Shown here in pieces: positions 32,584 to 40,000 of a stretch of DNA of 52,704 nt (position 1 is its first letter; each line of letters begins with the position of its first letter). The position numbers and the translations under genes are program-made. The stretch comes from Bacteroidales bacterium (lineage in GTDB: Bacteria > Bacteroidota > Bacteroidia > Bacteroidales > F082): the NCBI GenBank assembly GCA_017538795.1, contig JAFYIE010000024.1:1-52704 (forward strand), written 5' to 3'. The notes below the pieces were generated by a model, which was not told the DNA's origin, made no database searches, and saw only the letters and a list, made by a program, of their open reading frames with translations.

Positions 32584-33669
32584 TCAGAGTTTCGGGCCTC
32601 GCTTCTTCTCTTCCTTCTGCTCCTGCTTCTCTCCCTCGGGCTTCTGCTCGTTTTTATGGTGTTCGTTCTTGGGCGCGACCTGTCCCTTCTGCAGTGGCTC
32701 GTCCACCTTTTTGGTGGCCTCGTTGGTCTTGCCCTGATGGTTGACTGCCACCTGTGTCTCGCTCTCGTTGGCTGGGGCTACAACCTTACCCTGCATCGGG
32801 TCGTTCTTCGAGACAAACGGCTGATTCTTGTCGGGATAGAACATCAGGTACATCGTGGCTGTTGTTCCGTCCTTCAGCGGGTAGTTGTCGAGTTTCACCG
32901 AATTGCCTTCACGGTAGTCCTTCTGCTGCTCTTCAGTCAGGGGAATGCCCTTCCACTTGGTCAGGTTCTTGATGCTGCCATCCTCGTTGGTCCAGTTCAT
33001 CTTGGCTTTCTGGTTCTGTTCCTGCACCTCTTCCTCCTTGCGGCTACTGCCTGGGACAAACGAAACGTTCTTGCGGTCGGCGTTCACCTGGAAGTCCACG
33101 GTGAACTTCTGTCCGTTCTCGCCCTCAAAGAACTTGTCCTTCACGATGCCACCCTGCTTGAGAAGTTCCATCTCTTCGGGAGTGAACTTCACGTTACCCA
33201 CACTCTCACGGAGATGCAGCTTGCTCACGGGATAGTGTACCAGTTCGTTGGTCTGCTTGTCGTAAGACACGAAGCAATTCTGCATGGTGTTGTCTTTCAC
33301 GTTGAACAGCGGAACAACCTTGCCGAGGTTGCCAGTCTCTTTCAGTGCCTTGGCATCCTCTTTGGTGAAGGTGTAGCCCATGTACTCCGCATTCTCCAGC
33401 TTCTGCTCCTTGCGCACGAAATGAGGCAGTACACTATAAGTGCCATCCTGCAGACGTGTCAGTTGCAGGCGTGCAGCGGCCTTCACCTTCTGGTCGTAGA
33501 TGAGCATTGTCACATCGAGAAGGCCGGACTTGCCAAAGTTCAGCATATTGTCCTTCGCTCCCGTTCGTTCCAGTACCTCTTTCGAGATGCCGAACTTCTC
33601 TTCAATCTGGTCCCAGTTAACCTTGGACTCGTCGATGGGCTGATAGCCCTGATTTTGGTTTTGTACCAT
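32584..33669 (-). CDS. DUF4099/DUF3945 protein (orf3 position of the excision operon)
   Basis: This 361-aa soluble protein has an N-terminal DUF4099-like region (about 10-90, 'KFGISKEVLERTGAKDNMLNFGKSGLL'). Two DUF3945-like repeats follow: 'KFTPEEMELLKQGGIV' (about 160-215) and 'GIPLTEEQQKDYREGNSV' (about 235-290). The tail is Lys/Glu/Gln-rich and disordered. Such proteins are common in Bacteroidales conjugative elements and their function is unknown. In CTnDOT the gene between xis2d and exc is orf3, and this gene occupies the same place. It follows the HTH pair after 34 bases. Confidence 0.8.
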   Translation of the reverse strand: MVQNQNQGYQPIDESKVNWDQIEEKFGISKEVLERTGAKDNMLNFGKSGLLDVTMLIYDQKVKAAARLQLTRLQDGTYSVLPHFVRKEQKLENAEYMGYTFTKEDAKALKETGNLGKVVPLFNVKDNTMQNCFVSYDKQTNELVHYPVSKLHLRESVGNVKFTPEEMELLKQGGIVKDKFFEGENGQKFTVDFQVNADRKNVSFVPGSSRKEEEVQEQNQKAKMNWTNEDGSIKNLTKWKGIPLTEEQQKDYREGNSVKLDNYPLKDGTTATMYLMFYPDKNQPFVSKNDPMQGKVVAPANESETQVAVNHQGKTNEATKKVDEPLQKGQVAPKNEHHKNEQKPEGEKQEQKEEKKRGPKL

Positions 33670-33703
33670 AATAGCTAAAAAATTAAATTGTTAATGAATA
33701 ATG

Positions 33704-34123
33704 TTATTTGTTGGCGAGAATATCGCCGTTCTTGTTTTTGTTCATATTGGTAAGGAACTCAGCAACTGCTTTCTTGTCGAGCCTGTTTCCGTATTGGGTG
33801 ATTAGTTTCTCTACGTCAGACTCCTTATAGTAGGCACTGTTACGCAGGATGATATAAGGAAGATTCCCTGCATTTCGATATCGCATGAGCGTTTTTCTAC
33901 TGACTCGCAAGCTGTTTGCCAGTTCCTGTGTGCTATACATTCTCTCGCCTCTTAGGTAAAGTACTCCTTCGTGGTTACGCATCCTCAGATCATCCACCAG
34001 TACCTGTATCATCTGTTCCTGTTTCTGCATCCTTTTAACTACGCTACGCATACACTCAAGGAAGAAATCCCTATCCAGAACTTCACTCTGCTGCTTCTCT
34101 TCTGTTATGTCTGTTCCGTTCAT
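33704..34123 (-). CDS. Xis2d-like small HTH protein (excisionase candidate)
   Basis: This 139-aa basic protein has a MerR/excisionase-type helix-turn-helix (about 64-112: 'MYSTQELANSLRVSRKTLMRYRNAGNLPY' and then 'YYKESDVEKLI'). The N-terminal 50 residues are predicted helical. It overlaps the preceding HTH gene by 4 bases (ATGA). In CTnDOT two such proteins, Xis2c and Xis2d, are needed for excision together with the integrase and Exc; order and size suggest this is the Xis2d equivalent. It closely resembles the 101-aa protein at 34989-35294 in the HTH region ('RNDGILPYI', 'LYKESDIEK'), so the window carries two related pairs. Confidence 0.75.
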   Translation of the reverse strand: MNGTDITEEKQQSEVLDRDFFLECMRSVVKRMQKQEQMIQVLVDDLRMRNHEGVLYLRGERMYSTQELANSLRVSRKTLMRYRNAGNLPYIILRNSAYYKESDVEKLITQYGNRLDKKAVAEFLTNMNKNKNGDILANK

Positions 34124-34482
34124 AGTCTGTCCTCCATGTTTTCAAGGATTCTCTTTTTCTCTTCAATGCATTCCTGACGTATGGATGCAAGTAGTTTCTT
34201 GCTCAACGGACGCATGGTGACATGTGCGAACTCTTCAATGTCAGACAGACGGTAGCGTAATTGCTTCGCATAGCGGCGATAAGCAATCTTTCCTTCTGAT
34301 CGGTAATACTGCATCGTCCGCTTCTCCACACAGAGCAATCGGCAAGCCTGATCATTGTTCAGGATGATGTCCTCATCGCTGATGTTGACAGGAGCCGTAG
34401 CCTCCTTTACATATGTTTCTATTCTCTCTATGCGGTTTAGCAACTGCTGCCAGAGACCGCTTTCAATGGTGATGACTTCCAT
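34120..34482 (-). CDS. Xis2c-like small HTH protein (excisionase candidate)
   Basis: This 120-aa basic protein has an N-terminal helix (about 5-30) followed by a helix-turn-helix of the excisionase type (about 40-88, 'ILNNDQACRLLCVEKRTMQYYRSEGKIAY' and 'YRLSDIEEF'). It is the first gene of the minus-strand excision operon and overlaps the next HTH gene by 4 bases. By position it corresponds to CTnDOT xis2c, whose promoter is activated by RteC. A TAATTTTG -7 element lies 32 bases upstream, and a 10-bp palindrome ATAATATTAT lies a further 47 bases up, near where an activator could bind. Confidence 0.75.
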   Translation of the reverse strand: MEVITIESGLWQQLLNRIERIETYVKEATAPVNISDEDIILNNDQACRLLCVEKRTMQYYRSEGKIAYRRYAKQLRYRLSDIEEFAHVTMRPLSKKLLASIRQECIEEKKRILENMEDRL

Positions 34483-34513
34483 TCTTATTTCTTTTCTTGT
34501 TTGATTTCGGCTG

Positions 34514-34577
34514 CAAAATTACTGCAAGCCAAAAACATTGTTTCCCACCGTTGTAACACCTTGGAAGATAATATTAT
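34514..34577 (-). promoter_or_regulatory. excision operon promoter and possible activator site
   Basis: TAATTTTG on the minus strand (34514-34521) matches TAnnTTTG. The palindrome ATAATATTAT (34568-34577) starts 47 bases upstream of the -7 element. In CTnDOT, RteC binds an inverted repeat upstream of the xis2c promoter. Calling this palindrome the RteC site is inference from position. Confidence 0.4.
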
Positions 34578-34660
34578 TGAAATGGCTCCAATGTCCCCGA
34601 TTATTAGAGACTTTGTGGGACTTCTTCACTCTCGATGTGCTCGTTTTGATGCAATCCGAC

Positions 34661-34668
34661 TACCTTTG
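34661..34668 (+). promoter_or_regulatory. promoter of the plus-strand HTH pair, -7 element
   Basis: TACCTTTG matches TAnnTTTG and ends 30 bases before the ATG at 34699. This supports that start over the TTG at 34501 of the longer reading frame. Confidence 0.55.
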
Positions 34669-34698
34669 CAGTTGTTTGAACCAAACCGATTTAAGAAC

Positions 34699-34986
34699 AT
34701 GGATATAGTAATATTGGAAAAGAGTGCGTTTGAGCAATTGTTGGCGGAGGCACGCCAACTGGCTCAGCGGGTGGAATCGCTTTCCCGCAAGTGTCAGGAC
34801 AAGCGTTTCCAGAAATGGCTAACCGGTGAGGAAGTTTGTGCTATCCTCAAGATCAGTCAACGGTCATTGCAGACTCTGCGTAGCAAGCATAAAATATGCT
34901 ATGCTCAGTTAGGGCGTAAGTTCTACTACCGTCCCGAAGAAGTGGAGTTGGTTATCCGTCAGTCGGGCAAGTATCATAATATATAA
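34699..34986 (+). CDS. small HTH protein, first of a plus-strand pair
   Basis: This 95-aa protein, from the ATG after a TACCTTTG promoter, has an N-terminal helix (about 5-35) and an excisionase-type helix-turn-helix (about 41-88, 'WLTGEEVCAILKISQRSLQTLRS' then 'KFYYRPEEVELVI'). It is divergent from the xis2c-like gene and followed after 2 bases by another HTH gene. It is similar in design to the 120-aa protein across the promoter region. Such second pairs occur in related elements; they may act as regulators of, or alternatives to, the excisionases. Confidence 0.72.
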   Translation: MDIVILEKSAFEQLLAEARQLAQRVESLSRKCQDKRFQKWLTGEEVCAILKISQRSLQTLRSKHKICYAQLGRKFYYRPEEVELVIRQSGKYHNI

Positions 34987-34988
34987 TA

Positions 34989-35294
34989 ATGAATAAGGAA
35001 ATGGAAGAAAGAATACTCACAATCAAAGATGATTTGATAGCAGAGACATTGGAGTCACTGCGCAAGGCTAGCCGAAAAGCAAATAGGTTAATGGATGATT
35101 ATAAACTTGTCCTTCATGGTGAACGGCTGATGACGGATGGGGAGCTGGCAACAGTCCTCCGCGTCAGTCCAAGAGCGTTGCGTGATTACCGTAACGACGG
35201 CATCTTACCTTATATCCGTATGAAAGGAAACATTCTCTATAAGGAATCAGATATTGAAAAAGTGCTCAAGACCCATGAGCATAAGGAAATATAA
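34989..35294 (+). CDS. small HTH protein, second of a plus-strand pair
   Basis: This 101-aa protein begins MNKEMEERIL with a helical N-terminus. It has an excisionase-type helix-turn-helix (about 47-95, 'LMTDGELATVLRVSPRALRDYRNDGILPYI', then 'ILYKESDIEKVL'). It begins 2 bases after the previous HTH gene and resembles the 139-aa Xis2d-like protein but lacks its C-terminal 30 residues. I see nothing that separates a regulatory role from a recombination role. Confidence 0.72.
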   Translation: MNKEMEERILTIKDDLIAETLESLRKASRKANRLMDDYKLVLHGERLMTDGELATVLRVSPRALRDYRNDGILPYIRMKGNILYKESDIEKVLKTHEHKEI

Positions 35295-35357
35295 CCAGGT
35301 ATTTACAACTCGTTGTGTTTCAATATGTTTAGATTAAAACGGTAGAAAAGCGATTAC

Positions 35358-35519
35358 ATGGTTTTTATGGAGGATGAAAATAACGAAGATTTAACGGATT
35401 TAACTTTTGTAAACCAAAAATGGAGATGGTGTGCAAATTTTGTGCGGCAGTTATTCTTGCAAGGAATAACTCTGGCTATATCCGCTCTTATATTGCCTAC
35501 TAGGCACAAAAACTCTTAA
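35358..35519 (+). CDS. doubtful 53-aa ORF with a possible membrane helix
   Basis: The ORF encodes an acidic N-terminus (about 1-16) and a hydrophobic stretch (about 31-46, 'LFLQGITLAISALIL') ending with basic residues. A small membrane peptide is possible. There is no recognisable promoter or family, and a second ATG follows 9 bases after the first. It could be chance. Confidence 0.2.
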   Translation: MVFMEDENNEDLTDLTFVNQKWRWCANFVRQLFLQGITLAISALILPTRHKNS

Positions 35520-35568
35520 TAATCTCAAAAAACACATTCATAAGTGTCATTTATTGAATGAAAGTTTT

Positions 35569-35597
35569 TTTGTTATCGATTATTTTGTATATCTTTG
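35569..35597 (+). promoter_or_regulatory. promoter of the XRE-DUF1016 unit
   Basis: TTTG (35569-35572) and TATCTTTG (35590-35597) are 17 bases apart, close to the Bacteroidales spacing. The -7 element ends 24 bases before the XRE start codon. Confidence 0.6.
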
Positions 35598-35621
35598 CGT
35601 TCAAATTAAAGATATTCGCAA

Positions 35622-35822
35622 ATGAAAGATTTAAATCGTATTAAAGTGGTACTCGTTGAAAAGAAGCGAACAGCAAAATGGCTTGCTGAGGAATTAGGCA
35701 AGAACCCTGCTACTGTGAGTAAGTGGTGTACCAACGTATCTCAGCCAGATTTGTACACATTAGACAAGATAGCAATATTGCTTGACATTGACAAACGAGA
35801 CCTCATAACAGGTAAAGATTAA
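35622..35822 (+). CDS. small XRE-family transcriptional regulator
   Basis: This 66-aa protein is a single Cro/C1-type helix-turn-helix (about 6-60): 'RTAKWLAEELGKNPATVSKWCTN' and 'LYTLDKIAILLDIDKRDLI'. It lies 4 bases before the DUF1016 nuclease gene behind its own promoter. It probably controls expression of that nuclease, and perhaps the genes further on. Confidence 0.82.
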   Translation: MKDLNRIKVVLVEKKRTAKWLAEELGKNPATVSKWCTNVSQPDLYTLDKIAILLDIDKRDLITGKD

Positions 35823-35826
35823 AGGT

Positions 35827-36882
35827 ATGACAGATATTATACAAATTCAAGAATCAGAGTATGATGCAATACTGCGACAGGCTGTCGCAGTTATTGACAG
35901 GACAAGAGTTATGGTGGCAACAACGATATGTTCTGCCATCGGTACAGCTCATTGGGAAATAGGAAAATTGCTTCACGACAAGAAACTTGAAAGCAAACAT
36001 GGTAGTGGTGTAGTCAACCGCCTGTCCTATGATTTGAAACAACGTTATCCACAGATGGGTGTTTCTCCAAGGAACCTGTGGGACATGAAGAAGTTTTATG
36101 AACGTTTCTGTGAAAGCGAGCCAAAACTGCGACAGGCTGTCGCAGTTTTACCATGGGGACATACTTTGACCTTGATGCGCAAGTTCGGCGAGGATGATAA
36201 TACCATATTATATTACGCGCAAGAAACTGCGTCAAAAGGTTGGAATCGTGAGCTTCTATCTAGTGCCATTTCTATGCAAATGCACAAAAGGAAGAATGAA
36301 CCATCGGATAACAACTTCGAGCAGACACTACCTGCCACACAGGCGATGTTTGCCAATGAGGTGTTCAGAAGCGGTTATAATTTAGGATTCCTTGGTGTAA
36401 AAGACCCCATATTGGAAACAGAACTTGAAGCACGACTAGTAGAGAAGATTAAGCAGTTCCTTCTGGAACTTGGCAAAGGCTTCACTTATATTGGCAACCA
36501 GCATGTACTTGAATACAACGGGAAACGGAGCAAGGTTGATATGCTTTTCTTCCATCGTGGACTGCATTGCCTTGTTGCAATTGATTTGAAGATTGGCGAG
36601 TTCAGGCCAGAATATGCAGGTAAGATGAACTACTACTTGTCATTGCTCGACCGCTTGGAACGTAGGGATGATGAGAATCGTTCCATTGGTATCATTCTAT
36701 GTGCTGAAAAAGATCGTGTAGAAGTCGAATTGGCATTGGAAGATATGGGCAAGCCTATTGGCGTAGCAGATTACCAGTTGATTGTTCCACAAGAGGAGCT
36801 AAAGAAAATAGTAGCTGAAGAAGTAGAAGCTTTTGGTAAGGAAATTCCTCTTCGTACGGAAACAGAGGAGGATTCAAAATAG
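35827..36882 (+). CDS. DUF1016 (YhcG-type) PDDEXK nuclease protein
   Basis: This 351-aa protein has an N-terminal helical DUF1016_N domain (about 10-160) containing 'AHWEIGKLLHD' and 'LPWGHTLTLM'. The C-terminal PD-(D/E)xK nuclease-like domain (about 170-335) has the catalytic pattern 'SKVDMLFF' (D near 238) and 'VAIDLKIGEF' (D-x-K near 254-257). YhcG-type proteins occur with restriction-modification and other mobile or defence genes. The coding sequence contains the same 22-base palindromic segment twice, giving LRQAVAV at residues 16-22 and again near 100-106. It sits behind an XRE gene and 142 bases before the STAND gene, and may be cotranscribed with both. Confidence 0.85.
   Translation: MTDIIQIQESEYDAILRQAVAVIDRTRVMVATTICSAIGTAHWEIGKLLHDKKLESKHGSGVVNRLSYDLKQRYPQMGVSPRNLWDMKKFYERFCESEPKLRQAVAVLPWGHTLTLMRKFGEDDNTILYYAQETASKGWNRELLSSAISMQMHKRKNEPSDNNFEQTLPATQAMFANEVFRSGYNLGFLGVKDPILETELEARLVEKIKQFLLELGKGFTYIGNQHVLEYNGKRSKVDMLFFHRGLHCLVAIDLKIGEFRPEYAGKMNYYLSLLDRLERRDDENRSIGIILCAEKDRVEVELALEDMGKPIGVADYQLIVPQEELKKIVAEEVEAFGKEIPLRTETEEDSK
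35871..35892. repeat. intragenic palindrome, copy 1
   Basis: ACTGCGACA and TGTCGCAGT are perfect 9-base complements around GGC. The 22 bases are identical to 36126-36147. Here they encode LRQAVAV in the N-terminal helix of the DUF1016 protein. Confidence 0.8.
36126..36147. repeat. intragenic palindrome, copy 2
   Basis: This is an exact copy of 35871-35892 in the same codon phase, 255 bases downstream. Here LRQAVAV precedes LPWGH, a context that looks native to the DUF1016 family, so the other copy may be the derived one. Confidence 0.8.
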
Positions 36883-37024
36883 AATGACAATGAACAGCAG
36901 GTAAATAAGCATTTCGACATCTATATAAAGAGGAATTGGATTGGCTGTTCTTGTTGGATACTGTATGGATAAAAACAATAATAAGAAAAACGGTTTGACA
37001 ATTGAACAAAAATAGACAGGTATT

Positions 37025-40000
37025 ATGGTGTACCCATCATGGAATGAATTTTTAGGTAAAAATCCAAAAGACCCAGAAGGGGCTTTTGAAGCGTTGTGCC
37101 GTTTGTTGTTTAGGAATAGATTTGGTATTGCAGATTCGTTGCCCTATTTTTATAATCATCCTGGTATTGAGACCTCACCTGTAGAAGTTGGTAGCGACAT
37201 TATCGGATTTCAGTCAAAATTTTTGACGGGGGAAACCATTGATGATTCCCAAGCAGAACTGATAATTAAATCCATAAAGACGGCTCGGAAACATAATTCA
37301 ACATTAACAAAAATCATATTATATACCAACTCTGTCTTTTGGTTTCCTAAAGCAGATGAGGCCGCTATTAAGCGTCAACGGAATATTGAAGCTATAGCCC
37401 AAAATAACAATATAGAATTAGAATGGATGTTTGGCGACAATATCTTGGATCTTGTTTCAAAGAATGAATTGGCATACAACCTGTTTTTTAACTTAGAATC
37501 CAATATTGGAAATCTTCCTAAATCTGTTGCACTTTTCAATCGCATACACTTTTCAAATATAGATTGTTCCATAAAATATGGATTACAGTCGATAGAATTA
37601 AACAGGGAGAACTATGTTTCACGACTGAAGGAACTTATATATCATAAAAAGAACGTTATTATAAGTGGAGAGAGTGGTTCTGGAAAATCTGCTATTTCTA
37701 AGTTGTTTTGGGAAAAGATTAAGGAACAAGAGGATTTGGCTTTTTATTTTGTCCCTGCACAACAACTCAATGCTCGTTCTGTAAATGATGCGTTCTTGAT
37801 GGATAAAAACTATTCTTATGCTGCATTTAAAAACTTCTATAGTGGGCATACAACCAAGATAATAGTTGTGGATTCGGCAGAAAAGCTTTTGGAGCAGCAT
37901 GATTGTATAACACCCCAACTATTATTGGAAGGTTTGGCAGAACAAGATTGGCAATTTATCTTCACTTGCAAGAGTAATTGTGTAGACGAATTGCTCAATA
38001 AGTTGAATAGTTATTCTATAGAAACGGAGGGTATCAGGGTAGAAGGGCTGTCGGAAGAAGAACTTAATGAGGTCTCAAAAAAATATGTCATAAGCTTGCC
38101 AACTCATGATAAGATAAAACAATATATTAGAATTCCTTTCTATCTAGCTCGGTATTGTGAGTTGGGTGATAGTGGACTGGCAACCGTGGCGTCTTTTCGC
38201 GAAAGTGTATGGAATCAGAAGGTTAGGGGCATCGTTCGCGGTGGTGAGCAATTGAAAAGAGAAGAGTGCTTAATAAGTGTAGTAAAAGAGTTGCAACAGA
38301 AAGGACTATATATCGCAAGTCCACAAGGATTAGATTATGATATTGCCTATAAACTTGTGAAAGAGGATATTCTTGTGGAACATCCTCACAAAGGTTATTC
38401 CGTGAAGCATGATCTTTATACGGATTGGGCCTTGGATTATGTTGTTGAGAGGGATTTTGAAACGCCATCCACCATTATAAAGACATTGGCAGAGGTGCCA
38501 GTTAGTTTGTCATACTCCAACTCTTTCAGGCGTTGGCTGGATGGTATTATAGACCAGAACGACCCAAGGGTTAACGAAATAATAAATACATATGTTAATG
38601 GAAGGATTCATCAGAAATGGGAGCACTATATTTTAGCGAGTATAGGGCAATCAGAACAATATGCCACAATATTTTTCAACTCATTTGAAGACCAATTAAC
38701 AAAGAATGACTATATTTTGTTTGATAAGTTTGTAGATGTGCTGTATGTCGCCTGCCAGAAAGTTGACCAGACCATTATTTACAAAGGCGAACAGATACAA
38801 CTGATGAAACCAATAGGACAAGGATGGGACGAAGCTGTATTATTTGTGGATAGCCACCAAAAAAGCTACTATATGGATCATCTAGCCTCTGTTCTCAAAC
38901 TCCTGACCACATATAGTCGCATGGGTAAAAATGCACAGGCAATGAAGCAAGCAGCATTGTTGACTCTTCGCTTATATAATGAAGTAGCCCAAAAGAGACA
39001 GCAGGGCGAATCATTTTGGATTCAGAAACCACGGCCATGGAGCGAATTGATTTGCAAGTATGCTTACGGCATAAGGATCGAACTAGAACAGATATTCAAA
39101 CAAATTATAGTAAATAAATGGACCAGGCATACTTCGCCATACGCTGAATTAGTGGCTTATATCCTTAAAGAAGCCAATACTATATCCTTATATACAATAT
39201 GTTTATGCTGCAAAGATTATATACTGGAATTGTTAAATCTGTTTTGGCTTGAAATTCCAGAAGAAGAGAAAAATGATGGTTTCTATTTTGGAAGGCGACA
39301 TAGCGGCTTTGATAGGGAGTATGTGTTTGGATTGAATGGTGAATTTGGTGTTGATATGGGTTATTTCCCTGTAAGTGCTCAACAAACACCACTATATGCC
39401 TTGTTTTCGGCAGAGCACGTTTTGGATAATAAGGGGATGAAGGTGTTGGATTTTGTCATAAAATTCATGAATACCTGTGTTGGAACCTACACGAAAAGAA
39501 ACGATGTAGATAAACTTAGGAATATAACTGTAATGCTGCCAGATGGAACGAAGCATGATGTAATAGCCTCCACATCACTATGGAACTTGTACAGAGGTAC
39601 TCCCAGTATTTCGATGCCTAATTTGCTAGAATGCATGCACATGGCGTTAGAATCTTTCTTGTTTAGTTTGGTTGAAAACGAAAAGCAGCCGGATTGGGAT
39701 TATGTTGAGAAAGCTCTTTGGATGATTCTACTTCATTCAAAGTCGGCTTCGCTTTATGCCGTTGCTGCAAGCCTCGCAGTAGCATATCCTGTCCGTTTGT
39801 ACGACATATTATTGTTCCTCTGTCAAGATATACGTTTTATATCAATGGACTTGACAAGAAGTATCAGCGAACAACATGCAACATCAATAGAATTTGCTTA
39901 TCACCGGCATCCATCTTTGCTTGAAGAAAGAAAGAAATCAAACAAACAGCCCCACCGTCAGCGATGTCTAGAAACGACTCTGTTCAGTTGTCAGGTTGCC

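Larger units (their letters stand above)
35295..35621. other. intergenic region between element core and accessory region
   Basis: The stretch marks the change from the element's HTH genes to the AT-rich accessory region. It contains one doubtful 53-codon ORF (35358-35519) and the XRE promoter near its right end. No clear terminator is seen. Confidence 0.5.

Noticed and set aside
18229-34522. GTANNTTTGC sequences resembling CTnDOT att core sites (18228-18237, 24055-24064 and 34513-34522, minus strand)
   Set aside because: Each coincides with a TAnnTTTG promoter element at a suitable distance before a gene, so promoter function explains them. No paired element ends were found.
34501-34698. 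N-terminal extension of the plus-strand HTH protein from a TTG codon
   Set aside because: It would run through the divergent promoter region. A TACCTTTG element and a downstream ATG at 34699 give a better start.
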